Shown in pieces: positions 52,575 to 62,649 of a stretch of 64,000 bases of DNA; position 1 is the stretch's first letter; each line of letters begins with the position of its first letter. The notes under the pieces are model-generated. The model was not told the origin of the DNA and did not search any database. It saw nothing but the letters and a program-made list of their open reading frames with translations. This stretch comes from Chionoecetes opilio. Its lineage: Eukaryota > Arthropoda > Malacostraca > Decapoda > Majidae. The stretch is taken from assembly GCA_016584305.1 (NCBI GenBank), contig JACEEZ010003770.1:104379-168378 (forward strand). The letters run 5' to 3'. Made by a program: the position numbers and the translations under genes.

Positions 52575-54775
52575 ATTACATCAATCAATCATTGGGGGCA
52601 TACGCCGGGGGGCGCGTCGCCTCGCCCACCCTACGACGCCACTCCCGGGGGTCACCACGCGCGAGTTCCCATGCAGGCTCCTTTCCCATACCAAGCAGCT
52701 CTCGACAAGAAACATCAATTTGCCCCAGCCACGAGCCTTGTGGGCGCCCCCTTGGCCTCCTCCACGCCGGATTGCCTCTTACAGATACAACCCGATGGGA
52801 AGGATCGGTTTCAGGGTAGCGTGCCACATGCCCATATAGCCGAAGTTGGCGCTGACGGACTATGCAGGTAATAGGCCTCGATTCAGTCTCACGGTGCAAT
52901 CGCTGATTTGACACGTAATCATCCCAGCGATACCCCATGATTCTGCGAAGACACTTATTACCAAAGGCATTGATTCGTCTCTTCAAGTCACTATTTAGTG
53001 TCCATGTCTCACAACCATAGAGTAAGACAGGGATCACAAGCGACTTGAAGATCCGGTTCTTTGTCCTCCTGCACAGGTACCCACAACGCCAAATACTCCC
53101 GCTGAGTGAGTCCATAACACCGTGGGCTATGTCAATCCGTCGTAAGACTTCTTGACGTGACCCGCCGTCATTATGGACTGCGCTACCAAGGTATGTAAAA
53201 CTTTCCAAGATCTCAATGTCCTCGCCACACGCATGAACAGACTGTACTGCTTCATCTAGTAAGTCTCCAAATACCTGGACCTTGGTCTTGAGCCAGTAGA
53301 CCTCAAGTCCCAAAGGCTTTGCCTCCTCGTGCAGCGCCTCGAGAGCCATCACCAGGACCTCCAGCGACTCAGCAAAGATTACTGCATCATCGGCAAAAAC
53401 AAGATCAGTGATCTTGGTGTTGCCGACGGATGCTCCACAATCACTTTGATCTACAACCTTGTCCACTACCCAGTCCATACAAGCGTTGAAAAGTGATGGG
53501 GTAATGACGCACCCTTGCCTCACTCCTGTATTCACAGGAAAGAAGCTGGATACAACTGCCCCACACTTCACAGCACTCTCAGTCCCAGAATAAAGACCAG
53601 TTATTAAACCCATAGTCCTTGCAGGAATCCCTCGAAGTCGCAGAAGATCCCAGAGTGACTCACGATGCACTGAGTCAAACGCCTTCTTGAGATCAACATA
53701 GGCTGCAAGCATCCCCTGTCGAAACTCACGTCGGCGTTCCACCAGGACACGAAGCGCTAGGATACGGTCCGTTGTTGACTTACCAGGCGTGAACCCAGAC
53801 TGCTGAGGTCTCTGATGCTTCACCAGATGACTGCGAATTCGTGTCAGCAATAGATGGGCAAGCACCTTGCCTGGTACGCTGAGCAGTGTAATACCGCGGT
53901 AATTGTTGCAGTCCTGATGGTCCCCTTTCCCTTTCCAGATAGGGACGACCAGCCCCCTTTTCCAGTCAGGAGGAATGGTACCTGATTGCCACACGGCAGT
54001 CAGGACAGCATGCAACCCGCGGATCATGGCCTCACCCCCAGCTTTGAGGAGCTCCGCACTGATATTACAAACACCAGCTGCCTTTCCACCCTTCAACTTT
54101 GCTACAGCCTCTCTGACTTCGTCATGAGAGGGTGCGGTTTCGTCAATGGGAGGATCGGCATCCACTGCCTGTAACCCAGTGGTGTGAAGCTGCTCAGTTG
54201 GAGGGTCCACCGTGAACAACTGCCCAAAGTACTCAGCCCAACGAGCCATCTGCCCATCCATGTCCGACACGAGGCGCCCATCTGCTGTTCGAATAGCACT
54301 CGCCCGAGAAGGAGACTTGGAACGGAGCTTCTTCAGGGCTCGGTAGGCGGGTCGGAGGTCATTAGCGTTCAAATGACCCTCGACATCCTCAGCGAGACTC
54401 CTGACATACCTCTCCTTGTCTCTCCTCAGGAGGGTTCTAGTCCGGCGTGACAGAGCCCTGTGCTGGTCCCGGTTCCCAGCCAGCCCGGCAGCGCGACTCT
54501 CCTCGATTTTCTCCAGCGTCGCCGTCGAGACAAAACCACGCCTTGACCTCGGGCGCTCCCCAATACACTCCTTGGCAGCCTGTAGAGTTTCACGTTTGAA
54601 GGTATCCCACAGTTCTACAGGATCCCCGAGAGCACCGAGCACATCAAACCGATTTGAGACTGCCACCGCATACTCATGAGCACATGTCAAGTCCTTCAGT
54701 TTCTCAAGATGAAACACAGTATGGTTACCTCTTGAGATTCTTCTGGACTTGACATGAAGCTTGACATGATTACAT
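52575..54775 (-). mobile_element. RTE-clade non-LTR retrotransposon, copy 3, 5'-truncated, with target duplication
   Basis: The insertion body, 52582-54768, is bracketed by a 7-bp duplication ATTACAT (52575-52581 and 54769-54775). On the minus strand it ends in CCCCCAATGATTGATTGATG, the short tandem tail typical of RTE elements, without poly-A. The 5' part is missing: it starts at the sequence coding KLHVKSRRISRG, just after the endonuclease domain. It lies in the HERC2 intron between exons C and D, opposite to the gene. The unbroken ORF and clean duplication mark it as the youngest of the three RTE copies. Confidence 0.9.
52585..54717 (-). CDS. RTE reverse transcriptase, 5'-truncated but open
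   Basis: A 710-codon open frame covering the linker, reverse transcriptase and C-terminal domains of an RTE-type polyprotein; the frame is also open upstream to the truncation. Visible in order: basic linker (about 45-130), thumb/finger blocks with NNYRGITLLSVPGKV (271-285), AYVDLKKAFDSV with the first catalytic Asp (339-350), TGVRQGCVITPS (397-408), the catalytic FADDAV (441-446), LGLEVYWLKTKVQV (469-482), LLYGCETWTLN (565-575), and an Arg-rich C-terminus ending APND. The endonuclease is absent, so the copy cannot move alone. The GTG taken as start is only the edge of the frame. Confidence 0.9.
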   Translation of the reverse strand: MFHLEKLKDLTCAHEYAVAVSNRFDVLGALGDPVELWDTFKRETLQAAKECIGERPRSRRGFVSTATLEKIEESRAAGLAGNRDQHRALSRRTRTLLRRDKERYVRSLAEDVEGHLNANDLRPAYRALKKLRSKSPSRASAIRTADGRLVSDMDGQMARWAEYFGQLFTVDPPTEQLHTTGLQAVDADPPIDETAPSHDEVREAVAKLKGGKAAGVCNISAELLKAGGEAMIRGLHAVLTAVWQSGTIPPDWKRGLVVPIWKGKGDHQDCNNYRGITLLSVPGKVLAHLLLTRIRSHLVKHQRPQQSGFTPGKSTTDRILALRVLVERRREFRQGMLAAYVDLKKAFDSVHRESLWDLLRLRGIPARTMGLITGLYSGTESAVKCGAVVSSFFPVNTGVRQGCVITPSLFNACMDWVVDKVVDQSDCGASVGNTKITDLVFADDAVIFAESLEVLVMALEALHEEAKPLGLEVYWLKTKVQVFGDLLDEAVQSVHACGEDIEILESFTYLGSAVHNDGGSRQEVLRRIDIAHGVMDSLSGSIWRCGYLCRRTKNRIFKSLVIPVLLYGCETWTLNSDLKRRINAFGNKCLRRIMGYRWDDYVSNQRLHRETESRPITCIVRQRQLRLYGHVARYPETDPSHRVVSVRGNPAWRRPRGRPQGSWLGQIDVSCRELLGMGKEPAWELARGDPREWRRRVGEATRPPAYAPND

Positions 54776-55228
54776 GGATATCATCAATACATAGTTATTG
54801 AAATCAATCAGCAAGCTCTGTATGAATGTTAGATATTTCCATATATGTACAGTGTTATGTGCAATATCTGGATAAACAATGGCTAACTAATAGCAGATCC
54901 TGATAAACATTGTCGGTGGTATATTTTCACAATATTGTATTTTTGTAGCCCAGCTGTGCCATGACATGGAGGCTGATTTTATATTCTATTAGTCACTACT
55001 ATTATACCTAAGATTTAATGTGGACATAACTTTTATTCTAGTGACCTACTTTATGTAAGCTAAAGTAGCTATGTATCCCTTAAGATGTATACAGTTATTT
55101 GATGACAGTCCATGTTAGGTGATTGACGTCTATCTGGAATCCTGTGCTTGGTGTGACAACTAGGGCTAGGATGATAATGCTGATTGTGATGACATGGTGC
55201 TTTAAGAGTACTCTGCTTGTACATTTTA

Positions 55229-55467
55229 TCATGGGGAGAAGGTGAAGATGGAAAATTAGGTCCATGGAAACCGCATGAGTTATGACAAGCCCAAACTTCA
55301 GAATCAGAGCTGTTGCTTGTGGAAGGTCTGACTGTGCAGCCATTAGCTGTAGTGGGGCGCTATACTGCTGGGGCCTTGGGGAGTATGGACGCCTAGGCCT
55401 GGGGGACACCTCAACACAGCTCAAGCCAAAGCTGGTTCAGGCACTGTATGGTCAAACACTTGTTCAG
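55229..55467 (+). CDS. HERC2: HERC2 exon D, RCC1-like blades
   Basis: The recognised part starts [11 protein letters not shown]. One extra base near 55260 shifts the frame; then come [11 protein letters not shown] and, after a missing stretch of about seven codons, [14 protein letters not shown] and [35 protein letters not shown]. The donor CAGGTAACA follows at 55468, phase 0. The acceptor is not clear; the exon may begin at about 55209-55220. It is the counterpart of the blade that follows DGK in exon C. Confidence 0.8.
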
Positions 55468-55647
55468 GTAACACTTGTATATTTCTTGTAATTATTGTTA
55501 TAACCAATAATGGTGTTGAGTCAGGAATAAATACAGTTTCCCTGCCTATAACTAGATGACTAGGAGACTTCTATCAGAACAGCTTACTAGGGCAGCTATG
55601 TCTAACCAATATGCAAATACAATAAACAAACTACTCATGTGCAAATT

Positions 55648-55835
55648 ATATATATATATATATACAATACCCTCCCGCGTTTCACACTATCAGAGTTTCG
55701 CGATGCTCGAGTTTCGCGCCGAGTCCTAAATTCTTACCATCCCGACTTTCGCGCACGCATTATCTCCCGAGTTTCCCGCTGCTTTGTACAGTTTTTTTTT
55801 TTTTTGTGTGTGTGTGCGTGTGTGTGTGTGTGTGC
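55648..55835. repeat. AT and TG microsatellites
   Basis: (TA)n at about 55648-55664, a T-run at about 55791-55805 and (TG)n at about 55806-55834, the last next to the 3' end of the non-LTR fragment. Confidence 0.8.
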
Positions 55836-55839
55836 CTAT

Positions 55840-56226
55840 AGCGCCATTAGGCAGTGACCTCCAGGGGTGGGATGGTAGGCCCTGGAGGTTCACTCGAGGG
55901 CTGTGATGGTTGGCCCTCGCCCGGGGTGGCGCAGGCAGGATTTTTATAAGAGTTAATGGGCAGCATGTGGGTGTTCTTAGGCCACTCGACGGTGCAGAGA
56001 AAGATTTGTAGTGGATTTTACAGCCATCATCAAGAATCAAACTCGGGTTACCGAGAACGCCACGTTGTTGAACGTTGTTGTTGTTTTTGTTGTTTTAGGG
56101 CTGCGAGGATTTTTTGGGGGAACACTATGAGCCCCGGTGATGTCCTATGATGCTATCACAGGTGCGGTAGTTGACCTGTCTTCCTCAGGAAGGCACAGGT
56201 GAGGCGGATAACAGCGTGTTGACGGT
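55840..56226 (-). mobile_element. Non-LTR retrotransposon 3' end, distal part
   Basis: The minus strand completes the ORF: HAVIRLTCAFLRKTGQLPHL then TGA at 56158-56156, followed by about 310 bp of 3' UTR ending beside the TG microsatellite. Together with 56683-56905 it forms one fragment interrupted by a MITE. Confidence 0.7.
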
Positions 56227-56682
56227 GTCGTGTGAACAGCCGTCTGTTTATGAGGTGCAGTCCGCCTTTGTTTACTAATAAAAGAAAACGCAAACCGCGC
56301 ATGCGCAGAGGCGAATTTTTTTTTTAAATTAGATGTAAAGGGCCTAACATGACTTGTTGATCAACAAATGCATGCCCAGGCGTCCTACGACAACAAATCC
56401 GTCTTTGTTTATCAACAAAAAAGGGGGGGGGGCGCGAACTGCACATGCCCGGAGGCGAAAGTTTACTAACAAATACTTGTTATCAGCAAAAGCATTCGCA
56501 GGCGTCCTCCGACAACATGGCTGGAGATTTACAGGAAAGATTAGCCAAATATAGGGATAAAATAGGCCCTTTACATCAATTTACTAAAAAATATTCGCCT
56601 CCGCGTAAGCGCAGTTCGCGTTTTCTTTTGTTAGTAAACAAAGGCGGACTGCACCTCATAAACAGACTGCTGGTCACACGAC
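56227..56682. mobile_element. MITE inserted in the non-LTR ORF2 end
   Basis: Inverted repeats of about 110 bp: GTCGTGTGAACAGCCGTCTG and onward from 56227, and GACTGCTGGTCACACGAC ending 56682. They share TTTATGAGGTGCAGTCCGCC and TTTGTTTACTAA. The interior has two related blocks, AGGCGTCCTACGACAACA and AGGCGTCCTCCGACAACA. The second is followed by ATG and an open start, MAGDLQERLAKYRDKIGPL, possibly the leftover 5' end of the parent element's gene. Confidence 0.75.
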
Positions 56683-56905
56683 TCCGGGAGGGGGGGACGC
56701 AAGCCGCCGCCAGCAGGGTGGGCAGGTCAAAGGTGGTGACGTTCAGGGCGAGTAGTTGAGAGTGTAGCACTACACGGTGGAAGTGGAAGCGCGGACACTG
56801 CAGCAGAAAGTGTTCAATAGTCTCCGGAACATTCCTGCACCAGGGGCAGTGAGGGTCAGGGGACAGACGGAGGCGGTGCAGGTGAGGCGTGAGTGTCGTG
56901 TGTGC
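56683..56905 (-). mobile_element. Non-LTR retrotransposon ORF2 C-terminal fragment with zinc knuckle
   Basis: The minus strand is open and reads THLTPHLHRLRL-like sequence, then SPDPHCPWCRNVPETIEHF and LLQCPRFHFHRVVLHSQLLA, continuing to LLAAACVPPSRS. The C-x2-C-x8-H-x4-C arrangement is the C-terminal zinc-binding motif common in non-LTR elements with an RNase H or endonuclease tail. Only this 3' end is present. It joins 56226 once the MITE is left out. Opposite in strand to HERC2. Confidence 0.75.
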
Positions 56906-57012
56906 AGGGAGCCTGCATGGGGACTCATGCAGGGTGACCCTCGGGAGTGGCGTCGTAGGGTGGGCGAGGCAACGCGCCCCCCGTCATATGCCCCCAATGA
57001 TTGATTGATTGA
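56906..57012 (+). mobile_element. RTE 3' tail fragment
   Basis: Matches the last about 100 bp of the RTE copies: GGAGCCTGCATGGGGACTC, GAGTGGCGTCGTAGGGTGGG, ATGCCCCCAATGATTGATTG. A short retro-insertion or a SINE that borrows the RTE tail. It directly abuts the non-LTR fragment. Confidence 0.75.
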
Positions 57013-57213
57013 ATATCTTACAAAATGTATATAGCAGAGTAGTGGATACTTTGTATGACAGGAAGCTATAGGAAGATTGTGTTCTATGTAGACTTAAACA
57101 AATAACACAACTTACTATTAGAAAAATACATTTCTGCCACCAAATTTGTTTATATTGGTGTCTTTAATTAGATAGATTCTGCAGGGCTCTGAACTAAGGG
57201 TTTTTTCCGGCAG

Positions 57214-57419
57214 CATGTGGCAGCTGCGATGCCCACACCTTGGCCCTGACATCTGAGGGGATGGTTTACTCTTGGGGTGATGGAGACTTTGGGAAGCTGG
57301 GACCAGGTGGCTCAGAGGGCTGTGCAGTGCCTCAAAACATTGAACGCCTCAGTGGTCTTGGAGTGTGTCAGATTGAGTGTGGTGCTCCGTTCTCTCTGAC
57401 TCTTACTAAAAGTGGCCAG
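57214..57419 (+). CDS. HERC2: HERC2 exon E, RCC1-like blades
   Basis: Reads [56 protein letters not shown] and [10 protein letters not shown] without a break, then donor CAGGTTAGT (57420). The nearest AG acceptor (57212-57213) leaves the join one base out of phase with exon D, so one base near the border is probably wrong. Later HERC2 exons were not found before 64000. Confidence 0.85.
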
Positions 57420-58067
57420 GTTAGTAGCTGCTGCTTAAGGCTCATTGTTATCAAAATTACATTCAAATATTTTTTCATTATTTGTACATACATTTGACAT
57501 TATACAACAGTAAGCCTATTCATCGTTCTTGTGTCCAACTATCAGGAGACAAGAAAGACTGCAACATCATTATTGGCCCCTTTTAAATATGTAACAATGA
57601 AAAATTACATACATTTCACAGTAAATTGAGTTTCAAAAATATAAAAATTCTGCCTATTGTATAATTATTATATGCTAGTTACTGCTGCCCATAAAAGTTT
57701 AATCATGAATGGAATAAAGTTCTTGATCAGTGTTTTGAAAGGCAGGCCACGTAATTAGGTGGCTAATCTTTTCACTTTCACAACTCGGCAAGATATTTAG
57801 TGATGTGCAACATGTCTGGCAGGTTGTACCCTTGCATGCTCATAATCTCATCTCATCGCCTCCTGAGCTACCCACTAGCACTGTACATTGAAGTGTTCTT
57901 CCATCTCTACAAACGACCAATCCAGTGCAATAAACTTCATTCAATTAGCCTCAGTGATGGTGTTCCCTGCTTTCCAGCCCATCACTTCCATTGTGTGTTC
58001 CCTTAGTCATGATCTGATCAGCACAGACAGGATTCTTTGCATCATTATTTAGTGTAGGTTAAGTTTA
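57420..58067. other. HERC2 intron or flank
   Basis: AT-rich, no feature recognised. Confidence 0.35.
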
Positions 58068-58255
58068 GCAGCCCAGTGGTGTAGTGGTTACCATGCTTGG
58101 CTCACCGCCCAGAGGTCCATCAGGTCTGGCAGGACGGGGGTTTGATTCCCCAGCTGAGTAGAGACAATATGGGCTGATCTCCTCTCACACTATAGCCCCT
58201 GTTCACCTACCAAAGAATAGGTCATATTCATATAATAAATAAAGTTACAAAACTG
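58068..58255 (+). mobile_element. tRNA-derived SINE
   Basis: GCAGCCCAGTGGTGTAGTGG (58069-58088), a box A, and GGGTTTGATTCCCC (58138-58151), a box B, form a tRNA-like head. The body to about 58250 ends in AATAAATAAAG. The long insert between the boxes rules out a working tRNA. Confidence 0.65.
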
Positions 58256-58387
58256 TCAGCTAAGAAAGTGTGACCTCAGATTGAGGGCAGTAGTTGAGGG
58301 TGGTAATCCTTCACTCCTGTAAGAAGGAATGTGGAGTATGTATTCATCTAGAGTTGTTTGCGTCTAGTTGTGATCTCCAGAAAAGAC

Positions 58388-58685
58388 CTCATCTCGTACT
58401 GTTCCGTCTCAAAAACTACTATTATCCAGCTTTGCTTTCAAGTGGTGAATATTCCTGGCATGTACCACCACCTTATTCAGGCTATGCCACAGTGCCATTC
58501 ATCTGTAGGACAAGCTGTACTTCTTGATAGCTTTCTTGCATGGGGTCCTCTGCAACTTCCTCCCATGACCTCTCCTATCTCTCTCCCACAAAAACACATC
58601 ATCTCTGTCAAATAATTCCCGTCTCTTGATAACCCTGAACACAATAATCAGATCACCTCTTGCCATTCTTTTCTCCAGGGCTGCA
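58388..58685 (-). mobile_element. LINE ORF2 3' fragment (CR1/L2-like)
   Basis: The minus strand reads VAALEKRMARGDLIIVFRVI, KRRELFDRDDVFLWERD, GRKLQRTPCKKAIKKYSLSY, one stop, then MALWHSLNKVVVHARNIH and LKAKLDN. The R.RGDLI..FK.. and W.SLP..VV blocks are the standard C-terminus of CR1/L2-like reverse transcriptase ORFs. One in-frame stop. Confidence 0.65.
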
Positions 58686-58739
58686 ACATTTCATTTTGAC
58701 ACTCTTTCCTCGCACCATAAATATTTTTTAACTTGGGAC

Positions 58740-59378
58740 TACAGGGAGGTCCCGAAGATACGAGCATTTAGGTTCCACCTGGCATACTCGTAAAGCAAAA
58801 TCTCGTATAGCGAAATACATGACTAATGGTAAAATATAGGTTTGGTTCCAGGACCCCATCAACGACATGTTTTTCAAGCTAAAATAAACTATAGCAAACA
58901 CAACAAACACACAGCGTCTATATTACCCACACTGTACTACCTATTCTGTAGAAAAAGCATTCTGAAAGAGAAAATAGCACACAAAATAACATAACTGCAC
59001 ATTAATTAAACATAAAACATGCATAACAAGCAAAAAAGACGTTGTAATGTAGGGGACGCCGCGTGATACAAGAGAGGGTAGTGTAGTGGTCCCAAGGTTG
59101 GGGCCACACACCTGTTAATTACCCCTAAAGGTCAGGCCGTGCCATATACTTAATTACCTTCAGGTCACGCCTTGCTAGGGCTGACCTCACTGAGGTCAAC
59201 CAAATCCCCCTTTGTCCAGCCGGCTTTGCATTTTGAACTTGATAATTTTACTCACCCCAGTTTGAATGTCGTATCATTGGATTTTCAATCTCGTATATTG
59301 AAAATAGACCCTAATTTACACATCTTGTATCATCGGATTCTCGTATACGGAATGCTTGTATAACGGGACCTCCCTGTA
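58740..59378. mobile_element. pogo/Tigger-like MITE with TA duplication
   Basis: The body, 58742-59376, starts CAGGGAGGTCCCGAAGATAC and ends GTATAACGGGACCTCCCTG. TA lies on both sides (58740-58741, 59377-59378). The inverted ends agree over about 30 bp. There is no coding capacity. CAGGG ends and a TA duplication fit the pogo/Tigger branch of Tc1/mariner. Confidence 0.8.
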
Positions 59379-59409
59379 GTTTAGTAATTAAAGTTGTTTA
59401 TATTATTTA

Positions 59410-59590
59410 AGTATATCCGTCTATATGTCTCTGTCTCTGTCTGTCTGTCTATCTCTCTATCTCTCTGTCTCTCTTTGTATGTCTGTCTATTTGTCTATGT
59501 CTCTCTTTGTATGTCTGTCTATATCTCTGTCTGTCTCTCTCTGTCTCTATTTGTACACTCACTCTCTCTCTATCTCTCTGTGTCTATTTG
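59410..59590. repeat. TCTG/TCTA/TC microsatellite
   Basis: Imperfect CTGTCTGTCTATCTCTC repeats. The Ser/Leu/Val frames across it are artefacts. Confidence 0.9.
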
Positions 59591-60495
59591 CAGTCGTGGG
59601 CGTTGCGATAAGTAAAGCGATAATGCGATAAAGCGATAATATCGCTTTAACCGAAAATTTACCGCTTATCGTTTATCGCAAGACTACTAAGGGACATAGT
59701 ATAAGGTATAGCAATCTATATATAGCTTATTAGTATAAGGTATAGCAAGGGACAGATGGAAAAGGACGGGAGACAGACGGAAATTCAATGTAGACAAATA
59801 ACACAAGAGAATATTACCACAGAAATTACATACTGACTGTAAAAAACGAGGGCAGACAATGGAGCAACTATATGACAAGACACTCAGAGATAGATGAGCA
59901 AGCAGAGAGAAGAGACGTTACACACTCAAATATTGAGGAGAATTTATGAATATTAGTAACATAAACATAGGCCAGCGTATATGGTTATTAGAGAAATAGA
60001 TGAAAATGCGAGAGAGACAGACACAAGAAAGACAAAGTGAACGATCCATATTTCAACTACATTCTTGACACATTGTTCATTCTTAAGCATGTCATTGAAC
60101 TTTTCTTCCCCGCATGGTATTTCTGAATGAGTTTTCGAAAGGCTTACATATACACACCGACGGAGGGACCACGAAAACAGGACTAAGAGGAGGAGGATGA
60201 AGACGAGGAGGACTAGGAGGAGGAGGAGGAGGAGGAGGAGAAGGAGAATTCACTGATCAACAAAATGATTTATTGTTTGATATGAGGGAATCAGGGATCA
60301 CAGAGACAGAAAAATGAAAGAAAAGAACAACGGAAGACAACCTGAGAGTACGAAGGAAGCAGAAGCACTTCACAGTGTCCCTCTCATGTCACTAAAGGGC
60401 AATGCACAAAATATTTTCGGGCGAAGCGACACGGAAACCTAATAATGACTACGACCGCCCACAACAGCCTTTGCAGACAGAATCCCCTTTGATCA
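59591..60495. other. Intergenic DNA with a GGA tract
   Basis: GCGATAA-type short repeats at 59600-59680; two TATAGCAA direct echoes near 59705-59750; (GGA)n at about 60184-60246. No gene seen. Confidence 0.4.
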
Positions 60496-60895
60496 GTCAC
60501 CTCATGTAACACAACTGCTCCTAACCCCCCTCCTGCTCCTAACACCCCCTCCTGCTCCTAACACCCACCTCCTGCTCGTAACATCCCCTGCTGCTCCCTG
60601 CTGCTTCCACCTAACACCCCCCTCCTGCTCCTAACACACACACCTTCCTGCTCCTACCACTCACCCTCTCTCTGCTTGCCTAACACCCCCTCCTTCCCTG
60701 CTCTCCTAACACCCATAACTCTGCTCCTCAATAAAACAGCTCACCTAACACACCACCCTCCTGCTTCCTAACACCCACTCGCTCTGCGCCTAAACAAAAA
60801 AAAACAACCCACCTCCTGCTCCTAACCCAACCAAAAACACACCCAACCTTACACTGCTGCTTCTTCTAACAACACCCACCCTCCTGCTTCCTCAC
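60496..60895. repeat. CTCCTGCTCCTAACACCCC minisatellite
   Basis: About 18-20-bp units of CCTCCTGCTCCTAACACCC, increasingly diverged towards the right. Confidence 0.85.
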
Positions 60896-61585
60896 GAGTC
60901 GCAGGGTGGCGCTGGCGATGCAGACAACACCCCCAGCAGGAGGAGGAAGACACCTCTTGCGAACGAACGTAATGTTTTTCCGTCAGGCGAGACTCCCCTA
61001 TAATGGCGACGGACGTCGACTAGTGAGGATGGCTCTTATCACACTGGCCGTGCCTATCATATCAGTATTGCAACCGCAGATAATAAAGCAACATCTACAT
61101 GAATTTCAAGGCCCGAGGATAATTCAAGATGTACATTAATATGGGGAGGGGTAATCGTAACTACCTAATTAAATTCTTATATGGCCTCCTCCAGGAAGCT
61201 CTGCCACTGCTTACCAAAAACTGGACCAGTAGTATACTTGGATTAGCCATCAACGATCTGACCAAGACAGAGAAGAAGAGGAAATGAAGAATGAGGATGG
61301 AGAGGAAAATGTAGGTTTAAAAAAAAAACGTTGATAAGATTACGATGACAAGAACTCGTGGACAAAGATGAGTACATAGAAAGAACGAGAGTGAACGATA
61401 TGGAACGATCTTTGTTGTTTCGGAGGGCTGTGATGTTAACGCGAACCCTTCGAATGATGGCGCTCCACAAACTGTTGACTATTGGAGGGCCATGTTCTTG
61501 GTCGTTGTAACTCTTGGTGTGTAAATACACACAACCACAAAACCCCTATTACCAAGATAAACAACAACAGATACTACCGCTAACC
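60896..61585. other. Intergenic DNA
   Basis: No supported gene; a 77-codon open frame at 60906-61139 has no recognisable features. Confidence 0.3.
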
Positions 61586-61843
61586 ACTACTAATTCTACC
61601 ACCACTACTACTACTACTAACTACTACTGACTACTACTACTATAGTTTTGTCCAAGACGCTAGAGAGAGGCCAATACTGCTAACTCCTTCCCTCAAGGTG
61701 GGAGCATGTCAGGCCAGCTTCGCTCTGACCTCTTAATGGTTGACGAACTCAGTGGAAAGTGTGCATCCTACAGTCCTTCGTTGTTTTCCTTTAACAACAC
61801 ACCTATATACTACTACTACTACTGCTTACTGCTACTGCTACTA

Positions 61844-61882
<39 letters not shown>

Positions 61883-61900
61883 ACTACTACTGCTATACTT
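61586..61900. repeat. CTA trinucleotide tracts
   Basis: (CTA)n at about 61596-61640 and 61808-61898 with variants CTG and CCA, separated by ordinary sequence. Confidence 0.85.
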
Positions 61901-62480
61901 TGTATAAGGGTAGTTTGTAACATGCACACCAAGGTATGTGGCAGAGAAAATGATTGTGGATCATTATCGCTATCTCCTGAAAACAAAAAACATTTTTATC
62001 TCAAGGGAGTGTGATGGGCAGTGCGGCCTTAATACCGCCGCACCACTGTCAACGGTGGCACACGGCTGGGGGATGGGGGGAGGGGGTCGCAGAGATGGAG
62101 GTGGGATGAAGTTGACAGAGAGTATTGGAGTAAAGAAAAGTATGACTAATGGCGGAGACGCACAGAGGCGTAAAGAACAATGGAAGAGAGGGGCTGTTTC
62201 GATAGGGGTAATAAAGGGGGGGTTTGCCGAGGGTGAGAAGAGGAGGTGGTAGAGCAGCACAAGATACCGCGATAGGATTGATACCACGCTCCTGCAACCT
62301 AACGACACGTACTATTCGTGGATTTCTTCCTGGTTAAACCATAATACATATCTGTCTTGCAACACTATTTTATTTTTAGCTGAGTGGCTGCACTATATGA
62401 CATATTTTGTGCCTTTAAAAGAAGGAATTTTTTGTTTGTTTTATAAGCCACTGACCATTACTTGTGGACGGATTTCGATA
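61901..62480. other. Intergenic DNA
   Basis: G-rich stretch at 62060-62110; no gene recognised. Confidence 0.3.
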
Positions 62481-62489
62481 TTCATAAGT

Positions 62490-62620
62490 TGTGCGTGTGG
62501 GTATGAGTGGTGTGGCGTGTGAGTGGTGTGGGTGTGATGGTGTGGGTGTGATTGTTGTGGGTGAGATGGTATGGGTATGAGTGTGTGGGTGTGATTGGTG
62601 TAGCGGGTGTGTGGTACTGT
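62490..62620. repeat. GTGTGGGTGTGA-type tract
   Basis: Imperfect TGTGGGTGTGATTG repeats directly before the 42-bp array. Confidence 0.75.
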
Positions 62621-62649
62621 GTAATCCGATTTTTTCTTGCAATTGGGAT

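Noticed and set aside
58069..58151. Functional tRNA gene
   Set aside because: Box A and B are present but the spacing is too long and no acceptor stem pairs; a SINE fits better.
61706..62014. 102-codon Tyr/Leu-rich frame
   Set aside because: Runs through a CTA trinucleotide tract.
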